A stretch of DNA of 64,000 bases from NCBI GenBank assembly GCA_041940525.1, contig JBGTSB010000001.1, positions 1 to 64,000 on the forward strand, read 5' to 3'. The notes below the pieces were generated by a model. That model ran no database searches and was not told the origin of the DNA. It saw only the letters and a program-made list of their open reading frames with translations. Of the stretch, positions 1-8,899 are shown one piece after another. How positions within the stretch are numbered: position 1 is the stretch's first letter; every line of letters starts with the position of its first letter. A program made the position numbers and the translations under genes. This DNA is from JAKAXS01 sp041940525 (GTDB taxonomy: Bacteria > Pseudomonadota > Alphaproteobacteria > Rhizobiales > Hyphomicrobiaceae).

Positions 1-447
1 TTTCAACCAGCAACCGGGCGGACGAAGCCAGCCAGACTGCTGTCATCCAATTCGCCGCACCTCGTAGCCGGAGACCAAGTCGGTTTGCCACCTGGAAGCC
101 GGACCTTTCCATGCTCTAGGTTTGCGGTTACGGATACAAAGATGGCTGTCATAGAAACCACGCCGCTCCTGAAAGCGACGTTGTTCTCCCTTTAGGCATC
201 TTGATTAATTTTTGGGCAGGCCTCAACGTCGCGTCGTCTGAGGCAGCGCTTCGATTTACCAACCCCTGGTAATTCGACGGAGGCGTCTTAGACGCGCTGC
301 CTCAGATACTTAGGTCAGAACCAAGCGCGTCCCACTTGCGATCGCCATTCCTGCGGTTTCCAGCCCGCGGAGGCCCGGTGGATCGTCGCCCGCGCAAGGG
401 ATGTTGAAACCGTGTGCGCGGGCGATGGCTAGTGCCGTTTGATCACG
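1..447. other. gene-free stretch at window edge
   Basis: I see no convincing coding frame in this stretch on either strand. Its only clear feature is the inverted-repeat structure at 237-306, listed separately. The left part could be the untranslated edge of a gene lying outside the window. Confidence 0.5.
237..306. repeat. 13-bp inverted repeat enclosing a second hairpin
   Basis: TCTGAGGCAGCGC (237-249) is perfectly complementary to GCGCTGCCTCAGA (294-306). Inside lies a second stem, 252-261 with 267-276 (TTACCA/TGGTAA core, one T-T mismatch, ACCCC loop), and a tiny third hairpin, GTC-TTA-GAC at 285-293. The result can fold as a compact branched structure. There is no T-run on either side, so it is not a classic terminator. 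It could be a small structured RNA, a REP/MITE-like palindromic element, or a factor-independent mRNA end for the minus-strand gene at 448-681, about 140 bp away. Confidence 0.55.
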
Positions 448-681
448 TTATTTCGTGAATGGCTTTAATGGACACTCTTTCGTTTCATAGGGTGGATAGC
501 ACTTTTTCTTTTTGCGTTTTCTTTCGGTTGTCAGGGTGCTGGCGTTCGCAAGCTTGATCGTTTCGGCTTCTGACTTAGCGGCAATCCTGGGCTCGTTGGA
601 GCCGGCAGTTTCGGCAACAGCAATGCCCGTGATGACACTGACTGATAGAGAAGCAGCTAAGATGTTTTTTGAAATCGTCAT
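448..681 (-). CDS. small secreted Lys-rich protein, unknown function
   Basis: This 77-residue protein has an N-terminal signal peptide (MTISKNILAASLSV, ending near A-V-A-E at residues 21-24). The mature part is short and strongly basic, with a KRKKKKC run near residue 56 and two cysteines close to the C terminus. I chose the ATG at 681 because AAGGAAA lies just upstream and because a longer reading frame would put 28 non-signal-like residues in front. I do not recognise a family. Two other small basic secreted proteins lie nearby (802-1065 and 4981-5328). Export and envelope location are inferred from the signal peptide only. Confidence 0.5.
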   Translation of the reverse strand: MTISKNILAASLSVSVITGIAVAETAGSNEPRIAAKSEAETIKLANASTLTTERKRKKKKCYPPYETKECPLKPFTK

Positions 682-801
682 CGGTCGCGTTTCCTTCTGC
701 AAAGTGTTCGAGGGTGTCGACGGCCGTTCCACTCGGTGGCATTCGGCCGAGGTCGGGACTTTCAAGTTGGGTCAGGTTGCGTGAGCTGGTCGTGAGATGG
801 A

Positions 802-1065
802 CTACGCTCGAGCGCACCGGATGTTGCGGTGAGCAACCTTGCCTTTCCGGCGCGCCCTGTTGAGGCGGCGCTCACACTTTCGTCGGGCTCGCTCGCAGGC
901 TTTGCTCATTTTGCGAGCGATGCCTTTTGCAATGATTATGTCAAACAACCCGTTTTTGACGCCTGATGTCGCAAATACGCAGGTTGCCGAATTGGCGGGG
1001 GTGGCGTGTGCTGCGACTGAAGCAGCGAGAAGCAAAGGTGCTACGAAAGAAAGTTTTTTCGGCAT
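802..1065 (-). CDS. small secreted Arg/Lys-rich protein, unknown function
   Basis: This is an 87-residue protein with a clear signal peptide (MPKKLSFVAPLLLAASVAAHA, cleavage near residue 21). The mature domain has three cysteines and a C-terminal half made almost entirely of Arg, Lys and Ala, probably a basic amphipathic helix (ERARRKCERRLNRARRK). The start at 1065 gives the signal peptide at the N terminus and has GGAG upstream; the longer frame to 1146 adds an unlikely hydrophilic extension. No family is recognised. Its composition resembles that of the protein at 4981-5328, which suggests a class of small basic envelope proteins in this genome. Confidence 0.55.
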   Translation of the reverse strand: MPKKLSFVAPLLLAASVAAHATPANSATCVFATSGVKNGLFDIIIAKGIARKMSKACERARRKCERRLNRARRKGKVAHRNIRCARA

Positions 1066-1239
1066 AAATGATCTCCATCTCTTCGAATGTGATCTGCCGC
1101 TATCATTGTATCTGCCCGGCACTTTGCTCTGTTCCCTATGGAACATGCGGGAGCTCTTGTTGCTATCGCGTGTTTAGATGCCAGGTATCGCTTCGCGTAA
1201 CGCGGTTGTCTTGTGCGTCGTGCTCGGTGGTCCAATCGC

Positions 1240-2904
1240 TCAAAACGGCGCGTAACGTCCAACAAGCGCTTTTTTAAGCTTGGCGTCTCGCCCATAGATG
1301 TCGGGACGAAAGTGGACGAGGCCATTCTGATCCAACCAAACGGTGGCGTATGTCAGATGGACCGGAAGCTTGTCTTTCAAAGAGACGACCGTGCGGACTT
1401 TGCTCGCGAGCACTTGCTCAATCTTATCGCGCTTCCAACTCGTCTTTGGCTGCAGAACCTGCTCAGCCAGATCGATTGGCCGGGCTAACCGGATGCAGCC
1501 ATGACTAAACGCCCGCTGAGCCCGGCTGAACAGACTATGAGCGGGCGTATCGTGCAGATAAACGTTGAAGCGGTTGGGAAACATAAACTTGACGCGTCCC
1601 AGCGCATTGTTCGGGCCGGGCTTCTGCCGAATTTGGACCTTGAAATTTCCACGTGACAATTCATTCCAATTGATCGATGTCAGCGGCACGCCGCGCCCAT
1701 CAATGACTGCCTCAAATCCCTTCGCAGCCCGGCTCGCTGGATCGGTCTTAAGCTTTGGAAGTTCCTCGTTCACCGCGATCGAATACGGGACATTCCAGTA
1801 AGGATTGAATTCGAGATATTCGATGGCCCCGCTGAAGACCGGCGTTTGATGATAGGGTTTTCCGACAACCACCCGCATTGTTTCTTCGAGGTTTCCGTCT
1901 CGCACACGGCGTAGCTCGTACCCGGCGATATTGACCCGGATGTGGGACTGTCCGAGGTTCTCTGGCATCCACCTCCAGCGCTCCATGGTTGCCACGATTT
2001 GCTGGATTCGGTCCTCTATCGGGATGTTAAGCGCGAACATGGTTTGTTTGCCTATAACACCGTCGGCTTCCAAGCCGTGACGTGACTGAAATCGTTTCAT
2101 GGCAGCGACGAGTTCGGGATCATAGAGCGCACTCGCAGGGTCGCGCGAACCGTGCAACTCGACGTCGCTCAAAGCCAGCCGGGCGTGGATCGCTGGCACG
2201 ACCGCAGCATTGGTTTCGCCGGGACGAACGACCTCCACGTGCGGAACCTTAGGCCAGCCGCCCGCTTCTTCGAGTTCCCGGTAGGCGGCCAGCACAGATT
2301 TCAGCCGCCTGTACTCAGAGATTCTTGGCTCCCACTCCTGAATAAATGCGCCGGTATCTTCGGCGCTCGCCATCACCGTGAGCGCTTGTACAGGATCGAT
2401 CTTCTTTGGCTGCCAGAAAAGTTTCGGGTCGATCCTCGTGGGCAGAAAGCGGCCGACCTTCAGGTCGCGCGCGAAGCGAAGGAAAAGCGCCGAGGCGTAG
2501 AGTTCAAAGTGCGCCTTGGTAAGCTGCTCAGTGAGGAACGAAAATCGGACAGTTTTCTCCAACTCATCAGCGGCCTTCGACAACTGGTCTGCCGGGTATG
2601 CCGAGGCGTTCAGCCCTTCCGCTGAAGAATTGCGGAATCTGGCGACCAGGTCGGATATGCGCGATGGGCTGGTCCAAATGAATTCGCCTGAATTGTCGAT
2701 GTAGTAACCGCGCAAGGCTTTTGCTTCTTGCTTGACCGGCAGGGGCAGGTATTCAGCCTGTTCGTCTAAAAGCTCAGCGACGGCCTTGGTTTGGCCATTC
2801 GCCTCTTGCGCCGTTGTCGTGCCGGCGCACGACAGGATCCATATGAGGATTGTGGTCAACCTCATGATTTGTGAGTGGGCAAACTTGACGTTCAGATGAA
2901 GCAT
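1240..2904 (-). CDS. L,D-transpeptidase, YcbB/LdtD family
   Basis: This enzyme would form 3-3 peptidoglycan cross-links, or attach proteins to peptidoglycan, in the periplasm. From the chosen start it is 554 residues: signal sequence, a scaffold region, a peptidoglycan-binding motif (AAMKRFQSRHGLEADGVIG), and a YkuD catalytic domain with the SHGCIRL motif whose Cys is near residue 470. Length and order match the large LdtD/YcbB group rather than the short ErfK type. Possible starts are 2904 and 2865; the latter puts the signal peptide (MRLTTILIWILSCAGTTTAQ) exactly at the N terminus, and neither has a strong Shine-Dalgarno. It starts 29 bp after the binding-protein gene at 2934-3950, so the two are probably co-transcribed. 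Confidence 0.9.
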   Translation of the reverse strand: MLHLNVKFAHSQIMRLTTILIWILSCAGTTTAQEANGQTKAVAELLDEQAEYLPLPVKQEAKALRGYYIDNSGEFIWTSPSRISDLVARFRNSSAEGLNASAYPADQLSKAADELEKTVRFSFLTEQLTKAHFELYASALFLRFARDLKVGRFLPTRIDPKLFWQPKKIDPVQALTVMASAEDTGAFIQEWEPRISEYRRLKSVLAAYRELEEAGGWPKVPHVEVVRPGETNAAVVPAIHARLALSDVELHGSRDPASALYDPELVAAMKRFQSRHGLEADGVIGKQTMFALNIPIEDRIQQIVATMERWRWMPENLGQSHIRVNIAGYELRRVRDGNLEETMRVVVGKPYHQTPVFSGAIEYLEFNPYWNVPYSIAVNEELPKLKTDPASRAAKGFEAVIDGRGVPLTSINWNELSRGNFKVQIRQKPGPNNALGRVKFMFPNRFNVYLHDTPAHSLFSRAQRAFSHGCIRLARPIDLAEQVLQPKTSWKRDKIEQVLASKVRTVVSLKDKLPVHLTYATVWLDQNGLVHFRPDIYGRDAKLKKALVGRYAPF

Positions 2905-2933
2905 CGCTTTGTCACTTGGCAACACATCTGGTT

Positions 2934-3950
2934 TCAACGCATGGGCGGCGCGTAAAGTATGCCGCCTCGTGACCACAGAGCATTATAGCCTCGCTGAAGT
3001 CCGAGCGGACTGCCCTCGCCGACGTTGCGTGCGAATATCTCGCCATAGTTGCCAACTGCTTTGATGACGTTGACCGGCCACTGATCATCGAGGCCTAACA
3101 ATTTATTGGCCTCGCTTGACGTAACAATCTCTGCATCAGCTGATCCACTTTGGCTCCAGCCAGCTTCTTCAGCATTAATCAGCAGGAACAGCACCCAGCG
3201 GCTAATGTTGCTCCATTGGGGGTCTCCCTGGCGTACGACCGGACCCAGCGGTTCTTTAGAAATGACCTCAGGCAGCAACACGTGTAAGTCCGGTGTGCTC
3301 AACGACTTCCGATCACTGGCGAGGCCTGACATGTCTGCCGAATAGGCATCGCATTTGTTGGTCTCGTAATCGTTGACCAGCGCTTTGCGTTCTTCGTACG
3401 TCTTCACGGTGACTTCGATCTTATTGTCCTCGAAGTAGCGTTTGGCGTTGACCTGACTGGTCGTCCCTTCCAGCACGCAGATTGTTGCGTTCGTGAGCTG
3501 CAGTGCGCTCGACAGGCCATTGTCCCGCCGCGTCATGAAACCTTGTCCGTCGTAATAGCTCACGCCAATGAAGTCGAAGCCGAGGATGACATTGCGGCTG
3601 AGTGTCCAAGACGTATTGCGGGCTAACACATCAATCTGACCGGAGGACAATGCTTCAAAGCGTTTCGTCGTAGATAAAGGGACGAAGCGAACTTTCTTGG
3701 GGTCTCCTAGTACCGCGGCAGCAACGGCTCTGCAGAAATCGACGTCGAAACCCTCCCAAGCTTTTCGTTTGTTCTGAGCTGAAAACCCTTCCAAGCCTTC
3801 GCTGACACCACATTGCAAGGCGTCGCGCTTTCGGACCTCATCAAGGACGCCAGCGAAACTTTGCACGCTGGCCGCGAGGCTTGCCGTGGCGGCAAGAAGG
3901 AGCGCTACCGTGACCTTAGCTACTGATTTTGCCCAGGCTGCTTTACCCAT
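2934..3950 (-). CDS. AapJ-like amino-acid ABC transporter substrate-binding protein
   Basis: This 338-residue periplasmic solute-binding protein has a signal peptide over about the first 33 residues. The motifs GFDVDFCRAVAAAVLGD and IDVLARNTSWTLSRN are typical of the general L-amino-acid binding protein AapJ, and the length fits. Unlike aap operons, no permease or ATPase gene adjoins it; the gene downstream is an L,D-transpeptidase. It may therefore feed a transporter encoded elsewhere, or serve as a sensor or binding partner in wall metabolism. Family assignment is solid; the specific ligand and the orphan role are inference. Confidence 0.85.
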   Translation of the reverse strand: MGKAAWAKSVAKVTVALLLAATASLAASVQSFAGVLDEVRKRDALQCGVSEGLEGFSAQNKRKAWEGFDVDFCRAVAAAVLGDPKKVRFVPLSTTKRFEALSSGQIDVLARNTSWTLSRNVILGFDFIGVSYYDGQGFMTRRDNGLSSALQLTNATICVLEGTTSQVNAKRYFEDNKIEVTVKTYEERKALVNDYETNKCDAYSADMSGLASDRKSLSTPDLHVLLPEVISKEPLGPVVRQGDPQWSNISRWVLFLLINAEEAGWSQSGSADAEIVTSSEANKLLGLDDQWPVNVIKAVGNYGEIFARNVGEGSPLGLQRGYNALWSRGGILYAPPMR

Positions 3951-4149
3951 GTTTGCTTACTCTTCTTCAGTGTGATGCACGGTTTGTCGAGTGTGCGCGG
4001 CCGCGCTTCTTCTATGACATTATCATAGTTGTCCGGTTCTATGGTTATCCTGCCATGCAGGGTGAGCCACGAGGCAGGTGCCGGTTATTTATTGCGGTGC
4101 AGCCGAAAACTGGCGAGGCTGCTCTTCATAGACAGTTGAGGAGGTTGCA

Positions 4150-4920
4150 ATGCTTCGTGACTCCAACCGGCTTTGGATAAGCATTTTTATATTGCTGCTG
4201 TGGGGCGCCGCGACGATGTTTGGTGCTCAACTTCTGGGCGGCGGCGAGGAGATATCGCTCAATGACCTTGTTCAGCGGGGGATTGGCTGGCAGTTCGTCG
4301 CTGCTATAGCCATCCTGCTCGCAGCGATTGCAATCTTCAGATGGAAAGATATTGGGTTTGAGACGCCGCATTCCCTCATTCGCGTCCTTTGGTTCCCTAG
4401 TATTTATCTCATCGTGTTCACGGTCGCGATTTTCTGGCTTGGCCTGCCGCCTTTGATGACGTTGCTGCTCGTGTTCGTGAATACGATGATGGTTGGGTTT
4501 TCCGAAGAGGTGATGTTCCGCGGCGTGTTATTCCGCGCATCCGTCGAGCGAATGCCGATCTGGCCGGCCATCCTGCTCAACATGGTGCTGTTTGGTGGCG
4601 TGCACGCCTTCAACGGTTTCATTACCGGTGACTTCCATGCCGCGATGTTACAGTCGATCGCTGCGGGAATGAGCGGGCTCGTTTTCATTGCGATCCTGCT
4701 GCGGACCGGATCGATCTGGCCGGCGATCATCTACCACGGGCTTTGGGACTTCGCTGTTTTCACAGTTGGGCTATCCAGTGCAGGTGCTGGTGGCGGAGAA
4801 GCCGCACCCGAGGTTCCAGCCTATGCGAGCTTTATGCCGATCGTGTTGAACCTGCCCAACTTCATCTTTGCGCTCATCCTTCTGCGCAATCTTCGCCAGC
4901 GGGACAATACTCGTCACTAA
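4150..4920 (+). CDS. CPBP-family intramembrane glutamic protease
   Basis: This 256-residue polytopic membrane protein carries the three CPBP (CAAX protease/Abi) motifs: SEEVMFRG (E119, E120, R124), a His at 152 in GVHAFNG, and H196 in YHGLWD. About six to seven hydrophobic segments surround them. The family includes prenyl-protein proteases and bacterial immunity or regulated-proteolysis enzymes. The start is well supported by AGGAGG seven bases upstream of the ATG. It reads away from the binding-protein gene at 2934-3950 and stands 60 bp before the small secreted protein at 4981. Its substrate cannot be inferred here. Confidence 0.85.
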   Translation: MLRDSNRLWISIFILLLWGAATMFGAQLLGGGEEISLNDLVQRGIGWQFVAAIAILLAAIAIFRWKDIGFETPHSLIRVLWFPSIYLIVFTVAIFWLGLPPLMTLLLVFVNTMMVGFSEEVMFRGVLFRASVERMPIWPAILLNMVLFGGVHAFNGFITGDFHAAMLQSIAAGMSGLVFIAILLRTGSIWPAIIYHGLWDFAVFTVGLSSAGAGGGEAAPEVPAYASFMPIVLNLPNFIFALILLRNLRQRDNTRH

Positions 4921-4980
4921 AGAGACAAGGTATTGGTTCAGGTTGCCTAGGTAGCCCTTTGTATCGGTGGAGGTTATCTG

Positions 4981-5328
4981 ATGTTAAAGAGTGTACTGAC
5001 GGCCGTCGTGTTTCTTGTCGGCTTCTTGCTCACGGCGGGTTCGGCTTCAGCTGCCGACATTAGCAAGATCGCTGGTGTGACTGACGTCAAGCGCAACAGT
5101 CTCCAGGTCCGGTTCTCGGAAAAAGTTTGCCGCTCTTGGCGCAAGCAGGCGCGCGACGGAAATGACGTCGCCCGGAAGCTCTGGCGCGAAGTCTGCAAAG
5201 GCGATGACAATGAGCGCCGCGGACATTGGCGCAGAAAATGCCGTGAATGGCGCAAGTTCAGAGACGACAAAGGCCATCACCATCACCGCCGCTATCGCGA
5301 ACATTGCCGCGGCCGGAAATACGACTAG
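4981..5328 (+). CDS. small secreted basic protein with His cluster
   Basis: This is a 115-residue protein with a clear signal peptide (MLKSVLTAVVFLVGFLLTAGSASA, cleavage near residue 25). The mature part is dominated by Arg, Lys and Trp, with four Cys, and ends in a HHHH-containing segment that could bind metal. The start has GGAGG about eight bases upstream. A strong intrinsic terminator follows 15 bp after the stop, so the gene ends a transcription unit, possibly starting at the CPBP protease. No known family is recognised. Confidence 0.6.
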   Translation: MLKSVLTAVVFLVGFLLTAGSASAADISKIAGVTDVKRNSLQVRFSEKVCRSWRKQARDGNDVARKLWREVCKGDDNERRGHWRRKCREWRKFRDDKGHHHHRRYREHCRGRKYD

Positions 5329-5343
5329 CGAACGTCAAACATC

Positions 5344-5378
5344 AAAAAAGCCAAAGTCAACGGACTTTGGCTTTTTTT
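5344..5378 (+). terminator. intrinsic terminator
   Basis: AAAAAAGCCAAAGTC, a four-base AACG loop, then GACTTTGGC and a run of seven T. The A-run on the left makes it work in both directions, so it can also end the minus-strand gene at 5404-6594. Confidence 0.9.
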
Positions 5379-5403
5379 GCGCGCGGGTGGACGTGCGAAG
5401 TGC

Positions 5404-6594
5404 TTATGGACGTGCGGCGCGGAGTTCGACGCGGCGGTCTAACTCGTAAAGAACGTCTTCGGAAAATTTGCTGCGGTCCACGCCGGTAAAAGGCTCAGTC
5501 TCGCCTTTGGGGATGAGCCGAAGCTTTCCTGAGTAACCAGCCTCGCGCAGCATCGCCGCCACTTGCTGCAACCTCTGAGACGAGAGGGCCAGGTTGTATT
5601 CGTGCCGCCCGCGTTCATCGGCGTGCCCGGTCAACTCTAGTGACGAAAACTTTTTCAGCTGGACGTACTCGGCGAGCAGCTCCGCAGTTTCGCGGCCTTC
5701 CTTGGTCAAAACCGGCTTGTTAAACACGAACTTGATCGGGACTGGGACACTTTGCAGTTCTGTCTGCTCGCCTTTCGTCTCCTTGACGACGACGGCCGGC
5801 ACTTTCGCTTCCGGGACGACGTCGCCGGGTTTGGGAAGGTCAGCTTCCACCGGCTTCCGGTTGGTATGCTCGCTGGTGGGGGCATCGGCACCAACCGGCG
5901 TGGTGCTTTCAAGCGGACTTGCGGCAGCCTTCAATGGAGTTGGTTTCTCGCGCACAGGCTTCGCGGCCGTGTCATCGCGCTGAACCCGCTCGCGCTCGAC
6001 CATGCGGCGCAAGTTGTCGACGAGTTCAGCCGTGACTTTCCCGGCGGCCTCGTCGGCCTCCGGTGTCGCCTTGGGTTTGTTGGCATCCGTAGCCTCGTCG
6101 GCCTGCGCCTCGGCAACACGGGTGTTATCGGTAGCCGGGCCCGCGCTGAACTTGACCGTGAGTTCTGGATCATCCGACGGGACCTTGTCTTCGGTCACCA
6201 GCACCCATTCGCCGTAAGCGTCAGTGTTCGCAGAGCCAACTGGTTTGCCATTCGCGAAAACTGTGACGTGGCCGTTGGGTTCGGAGCGGCCCGCAAAGAC
6301 CGAAGTCCCACCTGGATCGATCGTGGCGATGTCGAAGGGGGAGTCTTTTTTGTTGGCTGGTTCAGCCTTCTGTTCCGGCTTCGCGGCCGTTTCCTTATTT
6401 GGAGTACTTTCCGATGGCGGAGAGCTTTCCGCCGGGGAGCGGACCTCTTCAGATTCCGGTGCTTTGGCGACATCGGAAAGCGCATCCTGCTCGGGGGCAT
6501 TCCAAACGCTAGGCAAAGCCCAGTAGGCCGCCGCCGCGCCGAACAGAAGGAGCAGAACGACAGATACGATGACCACACGCATGTTTAGTGCCAT
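5404..6594 (-). CDS. membrane-anchored OmpA-domain protein with Ig-like segment
   Basis: This 396-residue protein starts with one membrane helix (residues about 5-25), followed by a long Pro/Glu/Lys-rich linker. A small Ig-like motif at about 95-145 (SVFAGRSEPNGHVTVFANGK, then DAYGEWVLV) is of the kind found in alphaproteobacterial envelope proteins. The C-terminal OmpA-like domain (about 280-396) has TGHADERG and YNLALSSQRL, the peptidoglycan-binding signature. It probably spans the periplasm from inner membrane to wall. The ATG at 6594 has AAGGA about ten bases upstream; the ATG at 6606 lies directly on that ribosome site. The gene stands alone, with the shared terminator 25 bp downstream. 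Confidence 0.8.
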   Translation of the reverse strand: MALNMRVVIVSVVLLLLFGAAAAYWALPSVWNAPEQDALSDVAKAPESEEVRSPAESSPPSESTPNKETAAKPEQKAEPANKKDSPFDIATIDPGGTSVFAGRSEPNGHVTVFANGKPVGSANTDAYGEWVLVTEDKVPSDDPELTVKFSAGPATDNTRVAEAQADEATDANKPKATPEADEAAGKVTAELVDNLRRMVERERVQRDDTAAKPVREKPTPLKAAASPLESTTPVGADAPTSEHTNRKPVEADLPKPGDVVPEAKVPAVVVKETKGEQTELQSVPVPIKFVFNKPVLTKEGRETAELLAEYVQLKKFSSLELTGHADERGRHEYNLALSSQRLQQVAAMLREAGYSGKLRLIPKGETEPFTGVDRSKFSEDVLYELDRRVELRAARP

Positions 6595-6831
6595 GGATGG
6601 AAGCATCCTTGTAGTCTAACGCCAAATTCCTCCAGTGGCGACAATGAACTCCATGTAGTCCTGGAATGTTTAACGTGAACCCCATGGACACGAAAGCGTG
6701 ACTGTCCGACCTGTGGCCGGCTGGGGCGGCAAGGCCTATATCCCTTAATGCCGTTCGCGGCTCGACCGGATCGATGTCATCCGGCGTTGATCCGTGCCTG
6801 ATCCGTGATCCTGTTTGGAAAGGAACACATC

Positions 6832-7227
6832 ATGGCGACGCATTACGATGCCCACCATCCCATTGAAGTCTCGGTCGACGACGCCCGTGGTGGCGTCACC
6901 GGCCACAATGTCCGCTACGTCTTGGGGTTCGGACTGACCGGTATCTTCGTGGCGTTTGCGGCGATCGCGATCTACTTTGGTTTTGATCAGTTGCAAGAGA
7001 AAGCCGCCGCGGCCTTCGCGGCCAGCCCTTCGGAAATCCTGCGCAGTCTCGCGCCGAATGCTGCAATCATGCTGATTGGGGCTATCGGAGCCGGGCTCCT
7101 GCTCGGCCTCTGGCACGTGCTTGCTGGTGGCAGCAGGGACGGCAGCCAGAGCTTCATGCGCGCGCGTGTGGTTGCTCAATTCGCGTTGGTTTGCGTGATC
7201 ATGGCGATGTTCTACTTCGCGGGCTGA
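6832..7227 (+). CDS. small two-helix membrane protein
   Basis: This 131-residue protein has a short hydrophilic N terminus with ARGGVTGHNVRYVLGFGL leading into a membrane helix, a stretch resembling that of short single-helix membrane proteins common in Hyphomicrobiales, and then further hydrophobic segments near 75-95 and 110-130. The ATG at 6832 is preceded by AAAGGA at good spacing; an upstream ATG at 6805 would add nine residues without a ribosome site. Function unknown; inner-membrane location is inferred from hydrophobicity. Confidence 0.65.
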   Translation: MATHYDAHHPIEVSVDDARGGVTGHNVRYVLGFGLTGIFVAFAAIAIYFGFDQLQEKAAAAFAASPSEILRSLAPNAAIMLIGAIGAGLLLGLWHVLAGGSRDGSQSFMRARVVAQFALVCVIMAMFYFAG

Positions 7228-7326
7228 TCCGACAAGCGCTCGGCATGTGAAGGCTTGTTAACTTGCTGATCGGTGTCTTCGCGGTGATGTTGGAAAAACT
7301 ATTGCCATGGAGACACCGCCTGCGTC

Positions 7327-8142
7327 ATGCCTTTTGCCTTCCGCTTGGTTTTACTCTTCGCCCTCCTCGTCCCCTCACTGGCCGAGGCAGCTGCGGATTG
7401 TGGGTCGGGTGGCCGTTGCGTTGTTGACAATGGCTATTATCTGGCCGAGCTGCCCAAGGACTGGAAGTCCAAGGGCAAGCTGCCGCTTGTCGTTTTCTTT
7501 CACGGCTATAATTCGTCTCCCGAGCTGATGCTGCGCAACAAGGCGATGGCAAAGGGCGTGACCAAGCGTGGTGGCATCTTCGTGCTCCCTTACGCGGAAC
7601 GCGGGGCCTGGCGGCAATCCGGCGAGGGCCGCGCCCAGCGCGGACGCGACGAACTCTCCTACATTCGTGCTGTTCTTCGTGACGTGAAACGGCGCTGGCC
7701 GGTGGACGAAGATCACATGCTGGCTTCCGGCTTTTCGCTGGGCGGTTCGATGGTCTGGAATGTGGCTTGTTACGCGGGCGAGCTTTTTACCGCTTATCTG
7801 CCGATCGCCGGAGGGTTTTGGCAATCGACGCCGGACGCTTGCCCCTCCCCGCCTTTGCACCTGCGGCACATTCATGGGCTCAAGGACAAGGTCGTTCCGC
7901 ACGACCGGGTCGGGCCTTATACGTCGATGCCGCTTGATGATGCGATCTCTCTCGTTCGCAAGGGGAACGCTTGCGAGGCTGGCGACGGCACACAGATGGC
8001 GTTATCGCCAAAACTTGAATGCTCGCGACATGAGAATTGTCCGGGGGGCGCCTCGGTGAGCTATTGTCTGCATCCCGGTGGTCATTCCGTTCGTTCCGAA
8101 TGGGTCGCGTCGGGCTTCGACTGGATGATGTCGTTGCAATGA
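7327..8142 (+). CDS. secreted LpqC/PHB-depolymerase-type esterase
   Basis: This is a 271-residue alpha/beta hydrolase with a signal peptide (first 22 residues). The catalytic triad is readable: Ser137 in GFSLGGS, Asp187 in HGLKDK and His253 in GGHSVRS; HGYNSS at 59-64 forms the oxyanion region. This pattern fits the LpqC/polyhydroxybutyrate-depolymerase-like esterases (COG3509), which include feruloyl esterases and poly(3-hydroxybutyrate) depolymerases. Several cysteines suggest disulfides, consistent with export. The substrate is not predictable. It ends 19 bp before the stop of the convergent gene; a 12-bp palindrome, ACCGGCGCCGGT, lies at 8151-8162 between them. Confidence 0.8.
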   Translation: MPFAFRLVLLFALLVPSLAEAAADCGSGGRCVVDNGYYLAELPKDWKSKGKLPLVVFFHGYNSSPELMLRNKAMAKGVTKRGGIFVLPYAERGAWRQSGEGRAQRGRDELSYIRAVLRDVKRRWPVDEDHMLASGFSLGGSMVWNVACYAGELFTAYLPIAGGFWQSTPDACPSPPLHLRHIHGLKDKVVPHDRVGPYTSMPLDDAISLVRKGNACEAGDGTQMALSPKLECSRHENCPGGASVSYCLHPGGHSVRSEWVASGFDWMMSLQ

Positions 8143-8161
8143 TGCGTCCGACCGGCGCCGG

Positions 8162-8899
8162 TTAATCGTCCAGAAGCTCACAGCCAAACGTTTTCCAGGC
8201 AACCGTCTCCTCAGCCGCGCTCGCGACGGCTTGGTGTTGCGGATAAGCGAAGAAGCCCCGTTGCAGGTGAGCCCTGATCTCGCTGCGGCTTGGCAAATGT
8301 TGCATCCATGGATCGGCTGGGTCACGAATTCGCTCCCAGTATTGCGACACGAAAAGACAGTCGTGGAGGAATTGATTGGAGCTGGCCGAAGGTCGAAACA
8401 GGTCAGCGAACATGTCGCGATCTAAGATGTTGAGCGCTTGCGCGAATTCAAAGAACCGCCCTGCGAAACACGTGCGCCAGGACGACTCTTTGCCGGACCC
8501 TTCGGCGGGCTGACGCAAGAGCCAGCGCCAAATATGTAGAACGGACGCGGCGACGGCCGTTTTCTTTTCGGTATTCCAATGCGACCAGTCATCGCGATAG
8601 TCGAGTGACTGAGCAAGATAATCGCCGAAATCTGACGCGTCGGGATGCGTGGCCATATAGTAGAGCGTAACCGCTACGTTCCAACGCGTGTTGTAAGCAT
8701 CGCTCCAATAGCGGCCATCATTGTACCAGTCTTCAATTTCCTGGAAGGGACTGTCGGGCTGCGGTCTGCCGCGGTTCCGATCGCAGACAATGCGGTCCAG
8801 CTCACTGAGCTGGTTTAGGCACGACTTGTCTAGGAAATGGCTTTGGCCCTGCTCCGCGCCGTCAAGAAATGGCTGTGTTCTGTGAAGTTTGATCGGCAT
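8162..8899 (-). CDS. hypothetical cytosolic protein, 245 aa
   Basis: This soluble protein without signal peptide or membrane segment is rich in Trp, Tyr and Asp and appears mostly helical (for example WNVAVTLYYMATHP and KTAVAASVLHIWRWL). I do not recognise a family or catalytic motif. The whole frame has protein-like composition and no competing frame of similar quality, so I believe it is coding. It is convergent with the esterase at 7327-8142, and its stop codon overlaps the palindrome there. Confidence 0.6.
   Translation of the reverse strand: MPIKLHRTQPFLDGAEQGQSHFLDKSCLNQLSELDRIVCDRNRGRPQPDSPFQEIEDWYNDGRYWSDAYNTRWNVAVTLYYMATHPDASDFGDYLAQSLDYRDDWSHWNTEKKTAVAASVLHIWRWLLRQPAEGSGKESSWRTCFAGRFFEFAQALNILDRDMFADLFRPSASSNQFLHDCLFVSQYWERIRDPADPWMQHLPSRSEIRAHLQRGFFAYPQHQAVASAAEETVAWKTFGCELLDD

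Noticed and set aside
5752..6588. Plus-strand frame of 278 residues
   Set aside because: It is antisense to the OmpA-domain gene, whose protein has clear domains; the plus frame is Arg/Phe-rich without motifs.
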